The translations under genes were made by a program, and so were the position numbers. Positions 33,096 to 41,517 of a DNA stretch of 64,000 nucleotides are shown piece by piece. Under the pieces are notes generated by a model that did not search any database, was not told the origin of the DNA, and was given only the letters and a program-made list of their open reading frames with translations. The stretch covers positions 248,001 to 312,000 of the forward strand of contig JANPBT010000062.1 in the NCBI GenBank assembly GCA_031430575.1. Reading direction: 5' to 3'. The stretch comes from JANMDS01 sp031430575 (lineage in GTDB: Bacteria > Pseudomonadota > Gammaproteobacteria > Burkholderiales > Casimicrobiaceae). How positions within the stretch are numbered: the first letter of the stretch is position 1; every line of letters starts with the position of its first letter.

Positions 33096-34778
33096 ATGAT
33101 TTATCGTCCAAACTTGCAAGATGTCTCCTTTATCCTGTTTGATGTGCTTCAGGCGGAGCAGCAACTCGCTGCGCTGCCGATCTTTTCAGAAGTCGATGCT
33201 CCACTGATCTCGCAGGTGCTTGAAGAGGCGGGTAAGTTTGTTGGCGAAGTTGTCGCGCCCCTCAATCGTGATGGCGACGAAATTGGCTGCACATGGAGCG
33301 CGGGCGTCGTCACGACGCCACCCGGGTTTCGCGCGGCGTATCAGCAGTTTTGGCAAGCGGGCTGGCCCGCGCTTTCGGCCAACGCAGAGGAGGGCGGGCA
33401 GGGGTTACCGAGCGTTTTGGAATGCATTCTCTATGAGTGGCTCAATGGCGCAAATCACGGCTGGACGATGGCGCCGGGCTTGTTGCACGGCGCCTATGAG
33501 TGCATTGCCCATCACGCCAGCGATGCCTTGAAAAGTCAGTATTTGGAAAAGGTTGCAACGGGTGAATGGTTAGCGACCATGTGCCTCACTGAGTCACACG
33601 CAGGCAGCGATTTAGGGCTTGCCCGCACGTCGGCGATCGTGCAACCCGATGGCAGTTATCAGATCACAGGCGAGAAGATTTTTATCTCTGGCGGTGAGCA
33701 CGACCTGACCGACAATATCGTCCACCTTGTGCTTGCGCGAATGCCAGATGCAGTCCCAGGCCCTAAGGGACTTTCGCTATTTCTCGCGCCTAAATTTTTC
33801 CCAGATGGCAATCGCAACGCCGTGCACTGTGATCGCATTGAAGAGAAAATGGGCTTGCACGGTAGCTCAACGTGTGCCATGCGTTTCGATGGTGCAAGAG
33901 GATGGCTTGTTGGCGAAGCAGGTCGCGGCCTGAACGCAATGTTTTTGATGATGAATGCAGCGCGCCTGCATGTGGCCATGCAAGGCATTTCTGCGCTCGA
34001 TACCGCTTTACAAAAAGCGACGCGCTACGCTAACGAGCGCAAGCAGATGCGCGCCCCGGGCTCGAAGCAATCCGTTGATTTCATCATTGAGCACGCTGCC
34101 GTACGCCGTATCTTGAATACCCAACGCGCGTGGCGTGACGGCGGGCGCGTGCTCGCCTATCAGACCGCGATTGAGCTCGATATTGCAAAGCATCATCCAG
34201 ATGCCGATCGTCGGGCGCAAGCTGAAATATGGAATAGTCTACTCACGCCGGTGCTCAAAGCAGCGTGGACGCAGCAAGGTTTTGAGGGCGCGAGTGCCTG
34301 CCTGCAAGTCTTTGGTGGGCACGGTTATATCCGCGAGTGGGGCGTTGAGCAAATCGTGCGTGATGTGCGGGTGGCGATGATTTATGAAGGCACGAATGAA
34401 ATTCAGGCCAATGATTTGTTGCTACGCAAAGTGCTCGGCGATGGTGGTGCGCAATTGACCCAACTCATTATCAGGCTGCGCGCGGAGATCGCGGGAACGA
34501 AAGATACCTGCGGCGCAGATTTAGCACTTAAATCTCTCCTTGAATGCGCAAACAACGTGGTTGCTGGGCATGCCCTTGATCCGCTCGTGGCCTTCGAGAT
34601 CGCAGGTGATTTTTTGCGCGTTGCTGCGTTAGCCATGATGGCGTGGAGTTGGTCGCGGATTAGTGCGTTCAGCGATGTTTCAGAAATTGCGCAAACGAGG
34701 ATAGCCTTTTTACGGTTCGTAATGCCTGAGCTTACGATGCGCGTGCGCATCGTGCATGCGGCTTACCAACCTGCCTAG
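33096..34778 (+). CDS. Acyl-CoA dehydrogenase
   Basis: A 560-residue FAD enzyme of the large acyl-CoA dehydrogenase subclass. Seen: CLTESHAGSDLGLARTSA (flavin/substrate loop), QITGEKIFISGGEH, MGLHGSSTCAMRFDGA, QVFGGHGYIREWGVEQIVRDVRV and the catalytic Glu in MIYEGTNEIQANDLL, then a C-terminal extension. In this cluster it should oxidise a phenylpropanoyl-CoA or similar side chain. An exact dispersed motif (34504-34518) writes KDTCGADLALKS in the C-terminal extension, a variable region. The double-motif terminator precedes it, so it may have its own promoter. Confidence 0.92.
   Translation: MIYRPNLQDVSFILFDVLQAEQQLAALPIFSEVDAPLISQVLEEAGKFVGEVVAPLNRDGDEIGCTWSAGVVTTPPGFRAAYQQFWQAGWPALSANAEEGGQGLPSVLECILYEWLNGANHGWTMAPGLLHGAYECIAHHASDALKSQYLEKVATGEWLATMCLTESHAGSDLGLARTSAIVQPDGSYQITGEKIFISGGEHDLTDNIVHLVLARMPDAVPGPKGLSLFLAPKFFPDGNRNAVHCDRIEEKMGLHGSSTCAMRFDGARGWLVGEAGRGLNAMFLMMNAARLHVAMQGISALDTALQKATRYANERKQMRAPGSKQSVDFIIEHAAVRRILNTQRAWRDGGRVLAYQTAIELDIAKHHPDADRRAQAEIWNSLLTPVLKAAWTQQGFEGASACLQVFGGHGYIREWGVEQIVRDVRVAMIYEGTNEIQANDLLLRKVLGDGGAQLTQLIIRLRAEIAGTKDTCGADLALKSLLECANNVVAGHALDPLVAFEIAGDFLRVAALAMMAWSWSRISAFSDVSEIAQTRIAFLRFVMPELTMRVRIVHAAYQPA
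34504..34518 (-). repeat. Dispersed 15-bp motif, exact copy 13
   Basis: Inside the acyl-CoA dehydrogenase gene, read as DTCGAD. Confidence 0.95.
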
Positions 34779-34860
34779 CGGCGGGCAGTAAGATTCTGTG
34801 TTGCAGGTATTCGCCGTAAACGGTGAAACTAGACTTGAAACTACTTTAAACTGGATGATT

Positions 34861-34875
34861 CTGCGCCGCAGGTAT
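34861..34875 (+). repeat. Dispersed 15-bp motif, exact copy 14
   Basis: Upstream of the SMP-30 gene, 36 bases before its ATG. A half-decayed copy TTGCAGGTATT lies 60 bases before it (34801). Confidence 0.95.
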
Positions 34876-34910
34876 TGCTACAACACGCGGCGCACACTCA
34901 GGAATTTCCC

Positions 34911-35882
34911 ATGCTCGCTGGCCCCCAGTTTCCCTTCTCGCCCAACCAACGCTACCCGGACGATGCGATCAAAATCATCGACCCGAGCTTTGCTAAATAT
35001 CGAATTTTTAGCAGCAGCGTCGAGCAATTAGGCTCGGGGATGCGCTGGGCCGAAGGGCCCGTTTGGTTTGGGGATGGTCAGTATTTGCTCGTGAGTGATG
35101 TGCCTGGAAACTGCATTTGGAAGTGGGACGCTACGAACGGCAGCTTTACGCCTTGGCGTACGCCATCTGATTTTGCCAATGGTCAAGCGCGTGATGCGAG
35201 CGGCAGATTAATCACCTGCGAGCATGGCAACCGCCGGATCACCCGCACTGAGATTTCAGGCAAAGTCACCGTGCTTGCCGACCATTTTCAGGGTAAGCGA
35301 TTGAACTCACCCAATGACATCACAAGCACGCGCGATGGTTCAGTTTGGTTTACTGATCCTTCCTTTGGCATTATGGGCGAATGGGAAGGGGCAAAAGCCG
35401 AGCAGGAGATCACGCATGCGGTCTATCGGATCACCCCGGATGGCAAGCTGCATCAAATGATCACTGATTTGGCCGCACCAAACGGTCTTGCGTTTTCTCC
35501 CGATGAGAAAAAACTCTACGTCGTCGAAAGCCGCGCATTACCCAATCGTTTGATCTGGAGCTACGATGTGTCCGCTCAATATGCGCTCTCCAAAAAGAAG
35601 AAATTTATTGATGCCGACGGCCCAGGTGCCTTTGATGGCTTTGCGGTCGATGTCGATGGAAATTTATGGTGCGGATTTGGCGGCAACGGCTCGCCCGAAG
35701 GGCGGGGCGAAGCGCTAGATGGTGTGCGTGTTTACGACGCGCACGGTCAGCTGATCGGATTCATTCATCTTCCTGAGCGTTGCGCCAACGTCTGCTTTGG
35801 TGGTGAAAAAAATAATCGTCTCTTCATGGCTGCAAGCCACTCACTCTATGCGGTGTACGTCAATACCTGCGGCGCAGTTTAG
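34911..35882 (+). CDS. SMP-30/gluconolactonase family protein
   Basis: A 323-residue six-bladed beta-propeller hydrolase, likely a lactonase. The metal site Glu appears in RWAEGPVWFGDG, with SPNDITSTRDGSVWFTDPSFG and DGFAVDVDGNLWCG as the conserved Asn/Asp regions. ATG 34911 has AGGA 8 bases upstream; the longer TTG frame starts inside a dispersed motif. The last codons are themselves a motif copy (35863-35877), ending VNTCGAV and stop, so the repeat has set the C-terminus. Link to the aromatic cluster is only positional. Confidence 0.9.
   Translation: MLAGPQFPFSPNQRYPDDAIKIIDPSFAKYRIFSSSVEQLGSGMRWAEGPVWFGDGQYLLVSDVPGNCIWKWDATNGSFTPWRTPSDFANGQARDASGRLITCEHGNRRITRTEISGKVTVLADHFQGKRLNSPNDITSTRDGSVWFTDPSFGIMGEWEGAKAEQEITHAVYRITPDGKLHQMITDLAAPNGLAFSPDEKKLYVVESRALPNRLIWSYDVSAQYALSKKKKFIDADGPGAFDGFAVDVDGNLWCGFGGNGSPEGRGEALDGVRVYDAHGQLIGFIHLPERCANVCFGGEKNNRLFMAASHSLYAVYVNTCGAV
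35863..35877 (-). repeat. Dispersed 15-bp motif, exact copy 15
   Basis: Forms the last codons of the SMP-30 gene, NTCGAV then stop. Confidence 0.95.
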
Positions 35883-36283
35883 GGCGAACTACGTGTCTGG
35901 CCGCGCAAATTGAGCAACGCGCGGTGTGCGGGTTCTAGTTGGTGATTGGTGCGATTCCACGCGCGGCGTAGCGTTTTCGAGGCGCTCAAAAATATGACTC
36001 CGCGCTGCTTACCTCGCCGTTAAATGCCGACATGAAAATATACCTGCGGCGCAGCTTGGCGACATCCTCAAAATAAAGTTTTAATTGACCTTTGAATGAC
36101 GTATGATCATGCCGCGGCTTCCGATGCGCGCAGGTGAGCCCGCAATTGTTTGCCATGGGCGAGGCGGTGATTGTCTGCTGTCGGTTTCTCGTCAACATTC
36201 TTCAGATTTTTAGTTTGATTGGCATTCAAATCTGCATGGTGTAGTTCACGTTTTTGATTTGTGCCAAATTGAGACTCTGCGCC
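35883..36283. other. 400-bp intergenic region
   Basis: No convincing gene. It holds one exact dispersed motif on the minus strand (36040-36054) with a GCC-rich flank and an AT-rich stretch near 36190-36260 that may be the promoter of the glycosyltransferase gene. Confidence 0.6.
36040..36054 (-). repeat. Dispersed 15-bp motif, exact copy 16
   Basis: Intergenic, upstream of the GT81 fusion gene; flank CTTGGC. Confidence 0.95.
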
Positions 36284-37792
36284 ATGCTCTCATCTTTGCT
36301 TCCTCACGCTACAACATCATTTGCCACATCGCCAGTCGCTTCGCTTTTGCGTGCGCCAAACCCCCAGCGCCTGCCGTTGACGGCGTATGCTTCAGTAGTG
36401 ATTCCTGCGCTCAATGAGGCGCGTCGCATTTCAGATGTCGTGCGTTACGCTTTTTCTGATCCCGCCACCTTCGAAGTCATCGTGATCGACGATAGCTCGG
36501 TCGACGACACCGTTGCGCTCGCCCGGCAGGCGGGGGCAATCGTATTGACCAGCAGCATGCTGGGTAAGGGCGCATCCATGCAAGACGGCATTGCGCCTTC
36601 ACGCTGCGATTATGTGGTCTATCTTGATGGCGATCTCGCGGGATTACGCCCTGGGCTGATTACGGAATTGTGCGCGCCGCTTTTAGACGATACTGCTGAT
36701 TTTGTGAAGGCTCGTTTTGGGCGCGGTGGCGGGCGGGTCACCGAGCTGACCGCTAAGCCGATGCTCAAGATTTTCTTCCCGGAGCTTGCTCATATCGCAC
36801 AGCCGCTTGGCGGTGTGATTGCCGCTAAAAAAGGGCTTTTGCGGGCCATGACGTTTGAGGATGCTTATGGCGTCGATGTCGGCCTACTTATTGATGCCCA
36901 ACTGGCGGGCGCCCGCATCGCCGAGGTGGATATTGGCAGCTTAGATCATGAGAGCCAATCGCTGCATGATTTGACCTTCATGGCCAATGAAGTTGGACGG
37001 GTCATTTTCAGTCGCGCGCGGTCAGCAGGGCGGTTGCATGTTGATCAAATCGCTGCGATGTACGAAAACCAACGGCTGGCCGCTTCTGGCATTGACTACG
37101 TGCTAACGCGCCGTCGCGGGCGCACCCGATTGCTGCTGCTCGAAATGGATCATGTCATCACCGAAATTGACTTTGCGAGCGCCTTGGCAAAAATTTCTGG
37201 GCACGACAGCGTTTTTGCGAAGCTGACAAACGAAGCGCTGCCTGACATTACCGAACGCAATCTGCAAATCGCGAAGTGCTTCCAATATGTTCACAAAAAG
37301 AAATTCGAACAGGTTGCGCATGCCTTACCACTGCGCGCGGGCGTGATTGATTTTGTGAACACCATGCGTCGGCGCGGATTCATGGTCGGCATCGTCACCC
37401 AAAGCTATTTCGTTGCCGCAGAAATCGTACGCCGTCGGATCTTTGCCGACTTTGCAATTGCGCACACCATGGTGTTTGAAAATGAGGTCTGCACAGGGCA
37501 GTTACGCGTCAATCCGGCATTTATCGATGCGAGCTCGCCTGCCGAGATGCGCCCGTGCAAGCGGCACGTGCTTGAGCGTTTCTTAAGCGATGAGGTAGCA
37601 CCAAAAATTGATCAAACATGGATTGTGAGTGATTGCGCCCAAGATCGCGGTTTGATGCATTTGGCGGATCGTGGCTTCGCTTTTGCTTTAGGCCAAGCCA
37701 CATCTGAAATTGATTGGACCCCATTGACGCCAATCATTGTCGATACGTTCTCGCAAATTTTGGATGTCGCAACTGATCAGTTTGAAGACTAA
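36284..37792 (+). CDS. GT81 glucosyl-3-phosphoglycerate-synthase-like domain fused to HAD-phosphatase-like domain
   Basis: A two-domain protein of 502 residues. Residues about 30-270 are a GT-A glycosyltransferase: SVVIPALNEARRI, VIVIDDSSVDDTV, LGKGASMQDGI, the metal motif YLDGDLAGLRP, and the GT81 signature GGGRVTELTAKPMLKIFFPEL followed by QPLGG. Residues about 280-490 resemble a HAD-IB phosphatase: MRRRGFMVGIVTQSYF (motif II), KRHVLERFL (motif III Lys), IVSDCAQDRGLMHLADRGFA (motif IV). Motif I reads LLLEMDHVITE, with Glu where the nucleophile Asp is expected. This suggests a one-polypeptide glucosylglycerate-type pathway or an inactive regulatory domain. ATG 36284 is chosen over a TTG at 36254. 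Confidence 0.82.
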   Translation: MLSSLLPHATTSFATSPVASLLRAPNPQRLPLTAYASVVIPALNEARRISDVVRYAFSDPATFEVIVIDDSSVDDTVALARQAGAIVLTSSMLGKGASMQDGIAPSRCDYVVYLDGDLAGLRPGLITELCAPLLDDTADFVKARFGRGGGRVTELTAKPMLKIFFPELAHIAQPLGGVIAAKKGLLRAMTFEDAYGVDVGLLIDAQLAGARIAEVDIGSLDHESQSLHDLTFMANEVGRVIFSRARSAGRLHVDQIAAMYENQRLAASGIDYVLTRRRGRTRLLLLEMDHVITEIDFASALAKISGHDSVFAKLTNEALPDITERNLQIAKCFQYVHKKKFEQVAHALPLRAGVIDFVNTMRRRGFMVGIVTQSYFVAAEIVRRRIFADFAIAHTMVFENEVCTGQLRVNPAFIDASSPAEMRPCKRHVLERFLSDEVAPKIDQTWIVSDCAQDRGLMHLADRGFAFALGQATSEIDWTPLTPIIVDTFSQILDVATDQFED

Positions 37793-38009
37793 TTGCCGGC
37801 ATCACGGATGCTGAACTTGGCCGCACTTTTGTGGCATCTTTGATATGCAAATGTGCTGCACTCTAACGACGGTTTGAAGAGCTGACGGAACTAGACAGCA
37901 CGTATATCTTGGTGTACCGTGCGCTTGTGGATTTCGTAAGTTGTCCATCATTAATGCGCCCGTCAATCGACGTGCGCACCAATTGAAAAAAAATAGAGGA
38001 GTACTCGCA

Positions 38010-38276
38010 ATGGAAAATCTCATCATTCAGCTCATTACAGGCGCTGTTGGCGGCAATCTCGGCGGCTTTTTGCTTAAAAATCTCAGCCTTGGCACGATTG
38101 GTAATACGATTGCAGGTTTACTGGGCGGTGGCATTGGTGGCAATATTCTGGCGCCATTGATTGGTGGCGCAGCTCAGGGCGGCGGCATGGTCGGTAATGT
38201 CGCAGGCGCGGGCGTCGGCAGTATTGTGCTCATGGCCGTTGTTGGCTTAGTGAAAAATATGATGGCAAAGAAGTAA
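38010..38276 (+). CDS. Small glycine-zipper membrane protein
   Basis: An 88-residue protein starting at ATG 38010, with AGAGGAG 8 bases upstream. It is dominated by glycine-zipper repeats (AVGGNLGGFLL, IAGLLGGGIGGNILAPLIGG, GNVAGAGVGSIV) and ends in a membrane-spanning stretch plus basic tail VKNMMAKK. Probably a membrane-associated or oligomer-forming protein. I do not know a function. A strong terminator follows, so it is monocistronic. Confidence 0.75.
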   Translation: MENLIIQLITGAVGGNLGGFLLKNLSLGTIGNTIAGLLGGGIGGNILAPLIGGAAQGGGMVGNVAGAGVGSIVLMAVVGLVKNMMAKK

Positions 38277-38294
38277 AGCTTCGTTTTTTGATCT

Positions 38295-38326
38295 ACGCGG
38301 CGCGTCTTTACGCGCCGCGTTTGTTT
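38295..38326 (+). terminator. Rho-independent terminator
   Basis: A perfect 10-bp GC stem, ACGCGGCGCG / CGCGCCGCGT, loop TCTTTA, followed by TTGTTT, 18 bases after the glycine-zipper gene. Confidence 0.88.
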
Positions 38327-38399
38327 GTGCTTTACATTCTTTTACTACTTCCGGTATTTCGATTTTTGGCGCGCCTTGCGCTGACTTTACAATGCGAGG

Positions 38400-39140
38400 A
38401 TGTTAGCAATCATCGGCGGCAGCGGCCTTACAACGCTCGCAAATTTAAGCGTCTCGCGCAAAGTCATCGCGATCACGCAATGGGGCGACCCTTCTTCGCC
38501 AATCACTTACGGTGAAATCGGGGGCGAGAGCGCGATGTTTCTCGCGCGCCATGGCCCCGGGCATACGATTCCACCGCACAAAATTAACTATCGCGCAAAT
38601 TTGCAAGCACTCAAAGATGCTGGCGCGACGCAGATTCTGGCGGTCGCCGCCGTCGGTGGCATCGCAGCCAACTGCGCGCCCGGTGTGTTGGTCGTTCCCG
38701 ATCAAATTATCGACTACACAAGCGGAAGGGCAGCCACCTTTTTTGATGGTCACGATAAAAATGTTGTCCATGTCGATTTCACTCACCCGTATTCAAGAAC
38801 GTTGCGCGCCAATATGGTAGCGGCCGCGAGGGCGGCGGGCGTATCGATTGTTGATCATGGTGTGTATGGCGCGACCAACGGGCCGCGCTTGGAGACGATT
38901 GTTGAAATTGACATGATGGAGCGCGATGGCTGCAGCATTGTTGGCATGACTGGCATGCCTGAAGCAGTGCTCGCACGCGAGCTTGATTTGCCTTATTGCG
39001 CGTTGGCAGTCGTTGCCAATTCTGCTGCAGGGCGGGGCGATTCTGCAGAGTCGATTTCGCTGGAAGTGATCCGCGCAACGCTTGATGAATCCATGGAGCG
39101 GGTGCGCAGCGTGATCGAGCATTTCGTTCGCATGACATGA
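38400..39140 (+). CDS. S-methyl-5'-thioinosine phosphorylase (MTAP family)
   Basis: A 246-residue purine-nucleoside-phosphorylase-type enzyme of methionine salvage. Motifs: AIIGGSGL at the N-terminus (phosphate site), ARHGPGHTIPPHKINYRAN, AVAAVGGIA, and GMTGMPEAVLARELDLPYCALAVVANSAAGRG near the C-terminus. The MTGMPEA form and the NSAAG ending resemble the thioinosine-specific branch known from Pseudomonas rather than classic MTAP. Its stop overlaps the deformylase start (ATGA). Confidence 0.85.
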   Translation: MLAIIGGSGLTTLANLSVSRKVIAITQWGDPSSPITYGEIGGESAMFLARHGPGHTIPPHKINYRANLQALKDAGATQILAVAAVGGIAANCAPGVLVVPDQIIDYTSGRAATFFDGHDKNVVHVDFTHPYSRTLRANMVAAARAAGVSIVDHGVYGATNGPRLETIVEIDMMERDGCSIVGMTGMPEAVLARELDLPYCALAVVANSAAGRGDSAESISLEVIRATLDESMERVRSVIEHFVRMT

Positions 39141-39670
39141 TTCACCCAATCTTGAAAATGGGCGATCCGCGCTTGCTGCGCGTGGCCAAACCGGTGATGG
39201 AATTTTCAACCCCCTATCTCAACGAGCTCATCGAAGATATGTTTGAGACGATGCGCGATGCCAATGGCGCCGGCTTAGCCGCGCCCCAGATTGGTGTTAA
39301 TTTAAGAATCGTTATTTTTGGTTTTGAGAAAAATGAGCGTTACCCAGATGCGCCGCCAGTGCCGCCCACCGTTTTGGTTAATCCATCGCTCATCGCCCAT
39401 AGCGAGCAGCGCGAAGGCGGGTGGGAAGGCTGCCTTTCAGTGCCGGGGATGCGGGGCTGGGTCGAGCGCATAGATGATTTAACGTATTGTGGATTTACGC
39501 CAGATGGCGAAAAAATCGAGCGCCGAGTGAACGGATTTCACGCCCGCGTAGTCCAACACGAGTGCGATCATCTCGACGGAGTGCTTTATCCAATGCGTGT
39601 TGAAGATTTCAGTAAGTTTGGTTTTACCGAAGTGCTCTTTCCGGATAGGAACGCACCTGATGATGACTAA
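39137..39670 (+). CDS. def: Peptide deformylase
   Basis: A 177-residue Fe-dependent enzyme removing the formyl group from nascent proteins. All three motifs are intact: NGAGLAAPQIG, EGCLSVPG (metal Cys) and QHECDHLDG (HExxH-type). It overlaps the upstream phosphorylase by 4 bases and the downstream lipoprotein by 11, so the three genes probably form one transcript. This is not the usual def-fmt pairing, so a second def may exist elsewhere. Confidence 0.95.
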   Translation: MIHPILKMGDPRLLRVAKPVMEFSTPYLNELIEDMFETMRDANGAGLAAPQIGVNLRIVIFGFEKNERYPDAPPVPPTVLVNPSLIAHSEQREGGWEGCLSVPGMRGWVERIDDLTYCGFTPDGEKIERRVNGFHARVVQHECDHLDGVLYPMRVEDFSKFGFTEVLFPDRNAPDDD

Positions 39671-40229
39671 TTCCGCGCCATACCTGCGGCGCAGTTTTGG
39701 GCGATTTTCGCCCGTTTTGTTGAAAAAAGCGCTCCAAAATGCCCTATTCTGCGCCGCAGGTATGGGTGCATTAACCGGCTGCTCAGCGATTAAAACTACC
39801 GCAGATGTCGCCGGCACTGCCGTAGTGACCAGCGTAAAAGTCGCGAGCGCTGTCGCGGGCACGACGGTCGATGTTGCCAAGGGCGCGGTGACCACCGGTG
39901 TGGTCGTCGGTAGCGCAGCGGTAGCGACTGCCAGTGCGGCCAAATCACTATCGCTTGCTACCGCCAGCGTCGCGATTTCTGGGGCATCGCTTGTGGGAAG
40001 CGCAGTGATGTGGGGCATCCAGTTAAGGCGCAGCGATGATTTTTTGCATGCTCCAGTCACTTCCGCGGGCGGTGGGCGATTCATTAGCGCCGAGGGGCGC
40101 GTCATTGAAACCGAAAAATGCACAGAAATCGCGCCGCAGTTACCTGCTGTTTTGGTCTATGCTAAAGATGGAGACGTACAGGTGCGCGTTAATGGCAGCG
40201 CCTGCCGCGTCGTGCGCGTTGCGAGTTGA
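39660..40229 (+). CDS. Hypothetical lipoprotein whose signal region carries two inverted dispersed motifs
   Basis: A 189-residue protein if ATG 39660 (overlapping the end of def) is the start. Residues 1-40 are a long lipoprotein signal ending ALTGC. The signal is written partly by two dispersed-motif copies in opposite orientation: APYLRRSF (39680-39694) and FCAAGMG (39749-39763). The mature part is Ala/Val/Thr-rich with repeated hydrophobic stretches (TAVVTSVKVASAVAGTTVDV) and a C-terminal domain RFISAEGRVIETEKC...VRVNGSACRVVRV. No named family recognised. An upstream start cannot be excluded. Confidence 0.72.
   Translation: MMTNSAPYLRRSFGRFSPVLLKKALQNALFCAAGMGALTGCSAIKTTADVAGTAVVTSVKVASAVAGTTVDVAKGAVTTGVVVGSAAVATASAAKSLSLATASVAISGASLVGSAVMWGIQLRRSDDFLHAPVTSAGGGRFISAEGRVIETEKCTEIAPQLPAVLVYAKDGDVQVRVNGSACRVVRVAS
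39680..39694 (-). repeat. Dispersed 15-bp motif, exact copy 17
   Basis: In the lipoprotein signal codons (PYLRRSF), inverted relative to the copy at 39749. Confidence 0.95.
39749..39763 (+). repeat. Dispersed 15-bp motif, exact copy 18
   Basis: In the lipoprotein signal codons (FCAAGM), 54 bases after the inverted copy. A GGGCG-ATTTT-CGCCC hairpin (39699-39713) lies between them. Confidence 0.95.
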
Positions 40230-40514
40230 GTTTTTTGGCGGCAGATTGCATGGCGTTGCAAGCGGGTTTAGTTGTAGCGGCAGTGGCACGGCGCAAGCCT
40301 GGTCTTACTGCGTTGGCTTCCGTACGGCCTCGTTTGATGCAAAAGGTTGCCGATGTAAGCCGTGATTGGAGCGTCGGTTTTCTTTACATATTTCCATTTA
40401 ATAAATCAAGAAATCTATTTAACTTATTGATTTATATATTTTAAATTTACTTGCACGTAAATTGCTTTAATGCTGACGGAAACAATTAGTTCAATAACTT
40501 AATCCGAGGGCATT

Positions 40515-41432
40515 ATGAACAATAACTACTTAAAAACCTTGTTTGCAGCTGTCGCGGCGTCTATCGCCGCATCGGCTGCAATCGCAGCACCGGTAACCTT
40601 GACCGGCAACTGCGTCAAGATGGGCGCAAATGATTTAGGAACTTTAGGCTCTGGCGGTTCTACCCCTCCAGGCATCTTATACGACGCAACCTGCACCGGT
40701 ACGTTTGCCGCCAATACCGATTACTTGACACCCGGCACGCCATTTGAAGGGTTCGGCGTTCGCTCAACGCAGACTGGTCTTAACCAAAACGCCAACCAAG
40801 ATGGCGCTCAAATCGCTGCAACCGGCGCACTGACGACCAACACCATCGCAGGTTTCACCAATTCAGTAACGTGGACTGGCGCACTGGCTGGTTTTTACAA
40901 TGTCGTCAATAGCTATTTCTTTAATGCTAATGATGAGCGTATCAACGTTCGCACAACGATCACCGCATTGTCCGATCTGACCAACTTGTCGTTTTCTCGT
41001 GCAATCGATCCGGATCCAGATGCGCTTTCAAGTGGCAACTTCAATACCAACAATCAACGTGGCTTTGGTGTATTCGCGGCCACCGACTTCGTGTATTCCG
41101 CTGGCGGCACTACGGGCCGGCCCTTGGGTTTATATTCAAACTCAGCGTACGTTCACAATACTGCAATCGTGAGCAACTGGCCAGAGCTGGATCCTACCGT
41201 TTACTTGAGCGGTCTCAACGACGGCAGCGGCGATTACGCAATCGGTATGGGTTGGCTCATTGGGTCGCTCACTACGGGGCAATCGGCTACGATTGACTAC
41301 GCTTACGTAATGGGCACTTCCGTTGGCACGATCGACATCCCACCGTCTGGCGTTCCAGTCGGCGCGCCGCTGGTGCTTTTGGCATTTGGTCTGGCGCAGC
41401 TTGGGTTTTCCCGCCGTCGCGCAGCGAAGTAA
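40515..41432 (+). CDS. Secreted protein with PEP-CTERM-like sorting tail
   Basis: A 305-residue protein with signal peptide (about 1-26, ending AAIAAP). The mature domain is Gly/Asn/Thr-rich and beta-type, with no family recognised. The end has VPVGAPLVLLAFGLAQLG then FSRRRAAK: a short motif, a hydrophobic helix and a basic cluster, which is the PEP-CTERM architecture recognised by exosortase. The motif reads VPVGA rather than VPEPA. The gene follows a 285-bp AT-rich upstream region and ends in a strong terminator. Surface or extracellular matrix protein by inference. Confidence 0.8.
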   Translation: MNNNYLKTLFAAVAASIAASAAIAAPVTLTGNCVKMGANDLGTLGSGGSTPPGILYDATCTGTFAANTDYLTPGTPFEGFGVRSTQTGLNQNANQDGAQIAATGALTTNTIAGFTNSVTWTGALAGFYNVVNSYFFNANDERINVRTTITALSDLTNLSFSRAIDPDPDALSSGNFNTNNQRGFGVFAATDFVYSAGGTTGRPLGLYSNSAYVHNTAIVSNWPELDPTVYLSGLNDGSGDYAIGMGWLIGSLTTGQSATIDYAYVMGTSVGTIDIPPSGVPVGAPLVLLAFGLAQLGFSRRRAAK

Positions 41433-41461
41433 CTAACGCGTAACTTCAAGATTGCGATTGC

Positions 41462-41492
41462 AAAAAAAGCCGCTTTTGAGCGGCTTTTTTTT
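41462..41492. terminator. Bidirectional terminator
   Basis: A 13-bp perfect stem, AAAAAAAGCCGCT / AGCGGCTTTTTTT, with loop TTTG. It separates the plus-strand surface protein from the convergent Mth938-like gene. Confidence 0.92.
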
Positions 41493-41517
41493 ATTCAGAT
41501 TCTATTTGCCGCCAGCG

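Noticed and set aside
36001..36200. Minus-strand 70-codon ORF 35986-36198
   Set aside because: It contains a dispersed motif (LRRRY) and nothing else recognisable; six-frame openness of the motif explains its length.
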